Source of the DNA: Argentina anserina
Lineage: Eukaryota > Streptophyta > Magnoliopsida > Rosales > Rosaceae
Assembly (NCBI RefSeq): GCF_933775445.1
Contig: NC_065878.1
Coordinates: 17,495,395 to 17,559,394, forward strand
Direction: 5' to 3'
Length of the DNA stretch: 64,000 nucleotides
In this document: positions 58,064 through 64,000 of the stretch, piece after piece
Position numbering within the stretch: the first letter of the stretch is position 1
Layout of the letters: each line of letters starts with the position of its first letter
The notes under the pieces: generated by a model
Told to the model about the DNA's origin: nothing
Seen by the model: only the letters and a program-made list of their open reading frames with translations
The model's database searches: none
Translations under genes and position numbers: made by a program

Positions 58064-61000
58064 TTTTCACCCAGAAAAATCAGGCCAAAAGAAAAAAGAA
58101 AAAAGCAAGAAAATCTCATATCACATCATCAGGTTGTTACCCATTTGCCTCCCGATCAAGGAACGAAAATTGATGTAAAGGTTCTAACAAAATAGAAAAG
58201 AGAAAAAGGTAGTAAAGAAAGGTGCTCCATGTTCTGGTATGTATCCAAGTGTACGTTTATAGTCATTTTCGTTCCCCCATTCAGTCAAAATTAGTCTTTA
58301 TTTTTATTTATTTTTCCATCAATGTAGAGCTCGTTAAGTCATTTCAATTCGTTCTTCAATTTTATCCTAATGGTTGTCTAGGTTACATCATCTACATTAT
58401 GAACCATCATCTGTTCGTTTGTAATCGAAAACTTAAAAATGATAAAACAAAAACCATCGAAACTTCATTTATATCACAAAATTGATTTATTACTCTACTA
58501 TTTTGCTAAGCTAAATAGAATCGGATGCGGGTACGTGAAAGCGAAGCGCTGAAGCGATTTTTTTTTTGGATTTTTTTAAGCATCATAATAAAATAATATA
58601 TATGTATATCTAAAAATATGTTATATAGACAGAAAATGAGCTTCATAAATATTTTGTAATATCCTAGAATAAACAACACAAACACTTCAATAACTAACAT
58701 GATACTAGTAGTGTAGCTAACCACAAATGATGCACATCACCTCTCAATCAATCCATCACACACCTGGTGATCTCTCCAATCACACTGACCAAGTATGTGA
58801 AATCAAAAACATATGTATCTACATTTTACAATGAGCGGCTGCGCTTTCTCTCTCTGAGCTTCATCATAGTCTAGCCCCAAAATCCACAACATTAATTTTT
58901 CACTCATTTTAGTTTCAATCAGTATCTTGCTCCAAATCAAACTCATATAATCTTATATGCCCTTGTTGTCTCACACAAAACTAAAAGCTCAAATAAATCC
59001 TCAAATCTCATTCAACCTGCTTGAACGATGCTTAAACTGTATATTTTCTGGGTTTTCATTCAATTTTAGATTTTGATTTATCTTCATAAATTATCGAGTC
59101 TTTAGAATATGGAGATTTTAAGAGGGATTTATATTAGAGCCGGAAGAGAGAGAAGAAAACTATAAAAACTCAACAACTCTCGCGCTTCCAATCTAGAAGC
59201 TTGCGCTTCCACGACGCTTTCAAAATCTTCTTTTTTTTGGAACGCGCTTTCACTGCACTTCCGATCCCGATTATGAAGCAGGAATCGGACCTTGAGTGAA
59301 GTTTCCGTGCATCTAAGCTATTTTGTGACCAATATATGTCAAAACCAACATCCTCCTGCACCACACCACTCTCTATCAATCTGTCCTCAGATACTGCAAA
59401 TTTTTTTCATGCAGCACAAGTCCCTGTGATCATTCATACCCTTATAATTCGCATCACTATACGCATTAGAAGGCTGGCTCAATCGTGTTCAACCAACTCC
59501 GAAGGCTCTTCAATATTAGGGCCGGGGGCCTCTAATTTCAGTAGGTTATTGCATACATTTCCAGATGTAGCATTTCAGGGTTGCAATTTCGGACACGAAA
59601 CATAATTAGGTACACAGTACACAAGTTAGGTTAACGTCAATCATGAATGAAAGCATATGATAGATACGCTTAATTATACTCGTAGAAAGACATCAATTTT
59701 GTTCAATCATAACTATCAAACTGCAAAATTTGGTTTAGAATCCAAAAAGATACTTATCGGTTTATAGACTGGTTGGTTTAGTGCCGAGTTGTTCAGGCAA
59801 ATTTGATAGGAGTAACTTGAGAAACAACCTCAAACACACTCAATTAAGTCGTGTCACGTCGCAATGCATTTCCATAGTAAAGAACAGGGCATAAAGAACA
59901 TCAATTCATCTGAATTTATGTATATTTCACTCATGGGAGTCAGAATGTTTATGAACCCTAACTTAGCTATCCCCAATATGGTCTAATTACGACTTTTCAT
60001 TGCTCCTAGTTTGCCTTTGATAGAATCTCTATATATCTTAGTTTTTTGTTTTTGTTTTCTTCTCAATGATTGAATCAATGAAACACGTAATTACGAACTT
60101 ATATATAACAAACTTGTTTCCACCCCAATGAAACACTATAACCGATCAATGACACAACTTAAGTGCATGACCGACGTTAAGATTTATCGACATGATTGCT
60201 GTTAGTAAATCAATCATATGGGGATAATTAGGGTAGGGTTCTGATGACTTGTCATTTCACACTTTCACAGACAAAGCCCTTTTGTTTTTCACTCAAACAA
60301 AATCCTGGAATGGCCAATCCAGCGAATGTCACAACAGAAACTTGCCGACATGTTTAGAGGTCTCGTTACAATAGAGGCGGTTCTAAGCTACGGCTCTCCC
60401 AACAATTACTGAGATAAAATTTTAGAAGTCGGGCTTAATCTAGCATATTTACTGGGTAAAAAACAGATTTTGACCAATAACAACTTTATTAAACAACTAA
60501 ACTGAGCCTAACTCAATCAACTTTAATTAACAAAGAGTGATGTAACTATGCAGACATCACAATTAAACCAAACGTGCGTGTGTTCCACTCAAACTCTTCT
60601 CAAACATGGCTCCTCACTTCTCTTCTCACATATGACCTTGACACTTTCTTTTCCACTGCTACTACAGAACGTGTATTTTGAGCTATGAAAATTATAAAGA
60701 CTAGGCTGAGAAACAATATAGAAGACATATACTTTTCAGGTTGTATGATGCTTCACAATGAAAATGAATATGTAGACGGTATTGACTCAGATGCAATGAT
60801 TGATCATTTCGAGTCTATTGGAGAATGTAGAGCGCAATTCAGATAGAGTAATTTATGTAAGATTTCTTAATAACTTTTATATATTTGCGATTCTTATATC
60901 TTTTTCAAATTATTGATGAATAATATGTAAAATTATTATTTTTTACCTTATCAAGAGTTTTCATTACGCTTGATGATTTTTTTTTCCGCTCACCTGACTT

Positions 61001-61461
61001 TAATACCTTAGATCCGCCACTCGTTACAGTCGAAGCAAAGAGAAGGAAAAGAAGTGATATATGATACGAGTAACTGTCTTAGTCTCACTTAGTCACTCAC
61101 AAACTAAAACAATGATATATCGAAAAGTAGCTACCAATTGTGCTTAGAAATGACCAACAAAATCAGGATGCCCATTAATTCTGTGGGGAACCATTCCATG
61201 CTTTGTAACTACTAATACTAATGGAGTTTTGATAGTTGATAGGTACAGTGCGTCCTATCCATGGCCAATGAGCAATTAAGGAGAAGCGTGGGATGCCACA
61301 ATCTCCCTTATATTAGAGTTTTAGACACCTTTTTCAGTTGTGGACTGGAATTCAAGTATGTTCCATGCATTTTGATTCTTCACTCAATCTATCATATATG
61401 TCCCAAAATTATTGCTAATTGAGATTTGCTATAATAAGTGTCACATGTGATGTCCTGAAAC
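58064..61461. other. Gene-poor intergenic stretch
   Basis: AT-rich, without a convincing open frame or splice structure. Segments at 58520-58560 (GTGAAAGCGAAGCGCTGAAG) and 59180-59270 (GCGCTTTC, GCTTCCACG) are partly reverse-complementary and may be the ends of an old DNA transposon of about 0.75 kb, but the match is weak. Confidence 0.4.
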
Positions 61462-64000
61462 TGTTGGTTGTGGTTTAAATTAATAAGTCCATCAATTATC
61501 TTTTGTATTAAGCCCATATTATGACTTAATCCTATTAGGTTTAGGTTGTTGTCTAGCAATATAAATACATGTTTTACCAGCAGTATTGTAGAGAGAAAGA
61601 GCCTCATCTTTGGGGTTATAGAGAAGTAGCCGCAGTTGAGGGTTTTATAGAAGTTGTTCTTTTATTTGGTGTTTTCTCTTTCGTTGAGTGTATTTGGGTG
61701 CTATTGGGATATTGGGATATTGGGTTTGAGTGATAAACACTTTGTAATCTCCTTTTGATATTAGTGGAATCTCTTCATTGTTTCTGCCCGTGGATGTAAC
61801 TCTTTAATTTTGGGGTGAACCACGTAAATCTTTGTTTCTTTGTCTATTTATCTTTTCTCAAGTTTTGAGTACTTCATACTTGTTACGTTTCCGCACAACA
61901 AGTGGTACCAGAGCTGGTCTGTGTGATCCTGGATTCAATTATGAAGTCTACTTCGGCGAAATTTGAGATTGATAAATTTAACGGGAGGAATGATTTCAAC
62001 CTTTGACGTTTGAAGATGCAAGCCCTATTAGTCCAACAAGTGTTATTGAAGGTGCTAAAAGGAGTGAATGCTTTGCCAACTACCTTGTCATATGAAGAAA
62101 AAGAAGACGTGTTAGAACGAGCACATAGTGCTATTTTTTTATGTCTAGCAGAAGAGGTTCTACGTGAAGTTGTCGATGAGACGACTGCTCTTGGATTGTG
62201 GCTAAAGTTAGAAAAGTTATATATGATCAAATCCCTTACCAGTCAGTTATTTTTGAAGCAACGACTATACACTTCATATGTCTAAAGGTACGCTTGTTCA
62301 AAACTATATTGATGAGTTTAATAAGCTTATATCTGATTTGAGGAATATGGATATGAAAATTGAAGATGAAGATCAGGCTTTGATATTGCTATGCTCTTTG
62401 CCTCATTCTTTTGAGAATTATGTTGACACCATGTTGTATGGAAGAGAGACTATCTCTTTAGAAGATGTCAAAGCAGCTTTGAGTTCTAGAGAATTGAAGA
62501 AAAAAGTGTCATAGAATTTGAATGATAATAAAGAGCTTAGTTTGGTAGTTCGAGGTAAAGAAGAAGAAAATTCAAGGTCTAAGTCTCGAAAGGGTAAATG
62601 CAACTATTGTCACAAAGAAGGTCATTGGAAACCTGAATGCCCTAAACTCAAAGAGAGAGGTAAGTCTTTTGAAAATTATGGTGATAATGTGAATTATGTG
62701 GATGATGAGTCTAGTTTTGATTTTGCCTTATTTGCTGGTGATTGTTCCATTGATGGTTGGCTACTTGATTCAGCTTGCTCGCACCATATGTGCTTTACTT
62801 GAGATTGGTTTTACACTTATCAGTCGATTGATGGAAAATTGGTTTATATGGGAGATGATTTTCCTAATGAAGTTATGGATATTGGATCAATTCGAATTAA
62901 GATGCATGATGGAATTATCAGAACTTTGACAAAGGCTACATGTCCCAGATATGAAGAATAATTTGATTTCTTTGAGTACTCTTGACTCACAAGACTATGA
63001 GTTTTCGTCAAAATGTGGAGTTTTAAGAGTTAGTAAAGATTTTGTTGTTGTGATATTAGGAAGTTGATTTGCCCTAAACTCTACTTACTTTAGGGTAGCA
63101 CTATTGTTGGTGCTCCATAAGTTGCCTTTTCATCAAGTCAATATTCAGATATTGGTACAAGTGTATTTATTAAGGGCTAATTTGATCGGTTCTGTGAATA
63201 TATGATAGTGAAACACCGCACTATTTTGAAGACACCACGTATGAGAATTGCAGAACGTATTTGTGGATCCCTCTTAGGGAAAGTGTTTTGCATGCTTTCT
63301 AATTTGAATAAGTCTATGAACTTTGGTGCTGAATCTGGTAATTCATGTTATTTGGTTAATTGGTCTCCATCGATTACATTTTGTTTGAAGACTCCAATTA
63401 AGATATGGTTTGGTACTCATGCTGATTATTTAGATATTAGTTATCATGTTGGTGCTCATGTGAGTGATAGTGAACTTGAGTGGAGGACAAAATTGAGATT
63501 CCATGGATTTGTATTCGAGGTGAATAATTATGGCTTGTGGTATGTTCGGTCTAAGTCACCTAAATTTGTGATCAGCCAGTTTATGAACTTTGAATAGTAT
63601 GTCATGATATTTGAAGAAAGGTTTAATGGTGTAGGTTATGACCACGGTGTTACTAAGCAGGTGGAGCTTGTTCAAGCTTTAAGGAAAGTGTATGACTACA
63701 CTTCCATTCAGTCTAGTCAATAGATGCTTGTTGTTGTTGGTGATATTGAAGAGAAGTAAATTTGGCTCTACAATTTTGCTTTGTGGGAAGAAATTCAATA
63801 TCTTCGTTGGAATCATATGTCTTTGATCAAGCTAGTTCATGTTTGCAAGTTCAAGCTTGGCTTGAGCTTGATTGCTATATGCAATTAGTACCCTTCAGGG
63901 TTTGATGAAAGAAACTTTGGGAGGAGATTTTTACTTTGGAGACTTTGATTAATTTAAGCCAACTGGAGATTGTTGGTTGTGGTTTAAATTAATAAGCTCA
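61462..64000 (+). mobile_element. Second Ty1/copia element, internally deleted, runs off right edge
   Basis: The 5' LTR at 61462-61900 (439 bp, TGTTGGTTGT...CACAACA) is followed by a primer-binding-site-like TGGTACCAGAGC at 61903. The start of the 3' LTR, the same TGTTGGTTGTGGTTTAAATT, lies at 63971 and is cut by the window end. The internal part is only about 2.07 kb: gag and protease remain, integrase is partial, and RT/RNase H is absent. Different family from the element at 10.7 kb. Confidence 0.92.
61940..63730 (+). pseudogene. copia gag-PR-INT remnant with stops and deletion
   Basis: Gag (UBN2-type): LTSQLFLKQRLYTSYV (about 62236), then FNKLISDLRNMDMKIEDEDQ and GRETISLEDVKAALSSRELK. CCHC knuckle CNYCHKEGHWKPEC at about 62600. 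Protease-like WLLDSACSHHM at about 62758, the DSAC form usual in this copia lineage. After a gap, integrase C-terminal pieces: KHRTILKTP, NWSPSITFCLKTPIKIW, and LWYVRSKSPKFVISQFMNFE ending at 63597. Stops at 62512, 62800 and 62959 and a frameshift near 62275 break the frame. GAG-pre-integrase, the catalytic integrase core and all of RT/RH are missing. Confidence 0.88.

Noticed and set aside
58520..59280. Possible DNA transposon with GTGAAAGCG ends
   Set aside because: The inverted match is short and imperfect and no target duplication could be seen.
62010..62514. Two overlapping gag frames as separate genes
   Set aside because: They are one gag region of the second copia element split by a frameshift.
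1..64000. tRNA, rRNA or snoRNA genes
   Set aside because: I found no cloverleaf with A and B boxes or other recognisable RNA gene by eye; a dedicated search was not possible.

Overview
The window is nuclear DNA of a flowering plant, almost certainly a eudicot. Genes are split by AT-rich GT-AG introns, intergenic DNA is AT-rich with GA/TA/TG microsatellites, and there are Ty1/copia retrotransposons and fold-back MITEs. The gene families (NPH3/BTB, EDR2, SPT5-like/KTF1, GTE1, plastid RsuA-type pseudouridine synthase) are plant families. I cannot name the species from sequence alone. All family names come from recognising motifs by eye; no search was run.

Layout. 1-215 (-): broken 5' end of an F-box gene. 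668-4420 (-): intact NPH3-family BTB gene of 632 codons including stop. 6138-9903 (+): decayed OST1/ribophorin I gene with an internal 105-bp triplication. 10739-15223: Ty1/copia element with 177-bp LTRs, a 5-bp target duplication, no gag and several lesions in pol. 15906-16230: fold-back MITE. 17159-19097 (+): small six-exon gene of unknown family with an open 114-aa frame. 20760-21410 (+): decayed exons of a gene with SLAWD/GVLxPEEL repeats. 22020-23163 (-): GTE1-type bromodomain pseudogene. 23833-27212: two diverged copies of a ~1.3-kb segment, with a cassette exon related to the 17-kb gene between them. 29077-34614 (+): intact 958-aa SPT5-like gene. 35477-37460 (+): decayed SVR1-type pseudouridine synthase. 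40141-40441 (+): 3' fragment of an AMBRA1-like WD40 gene. 43774-44101: second MITE family. 44110-45375 (+): remnant of a LINE-type ORF1/zinc-knuckle protein. 46152-49516 (-): large paralogue of the 17-kb gene, built from repeated phase-1 cassette exons. 52332-58063 (+): intact EDR2-like gene of 735 aa with 21 exons. 61462 to the right edge: a second, internally deleted copia element.

The most unusual object is the gene at 29077-34614. Its 5' exons encode pieces of the RNA-directed DNA methylation factor KTF1/SPT5L, but the central NGN-KOW part is missing. The large last exon runs without a break from WG/GW repeats (AGO hook) into three CCHC zinc knuckles and then a proteasome beta-subunit-like domain. 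That domain keeps counterparts of Asp17 and Lys33 and has Ser in place of the catalytic Thr1. Spliced as described, the whole frame is open.

A second theme is a gene family of unknown function at about 17 kb, 25.7 kb and 46-49.5 kb. Its short exons are all phase 1 at both ends and share near-identical splice contexts, and local tandem duplication appears to have multiplied them. A third theme is decay: at least six recognisable host genes are present only as broken copies, interspersed with three intact ones.
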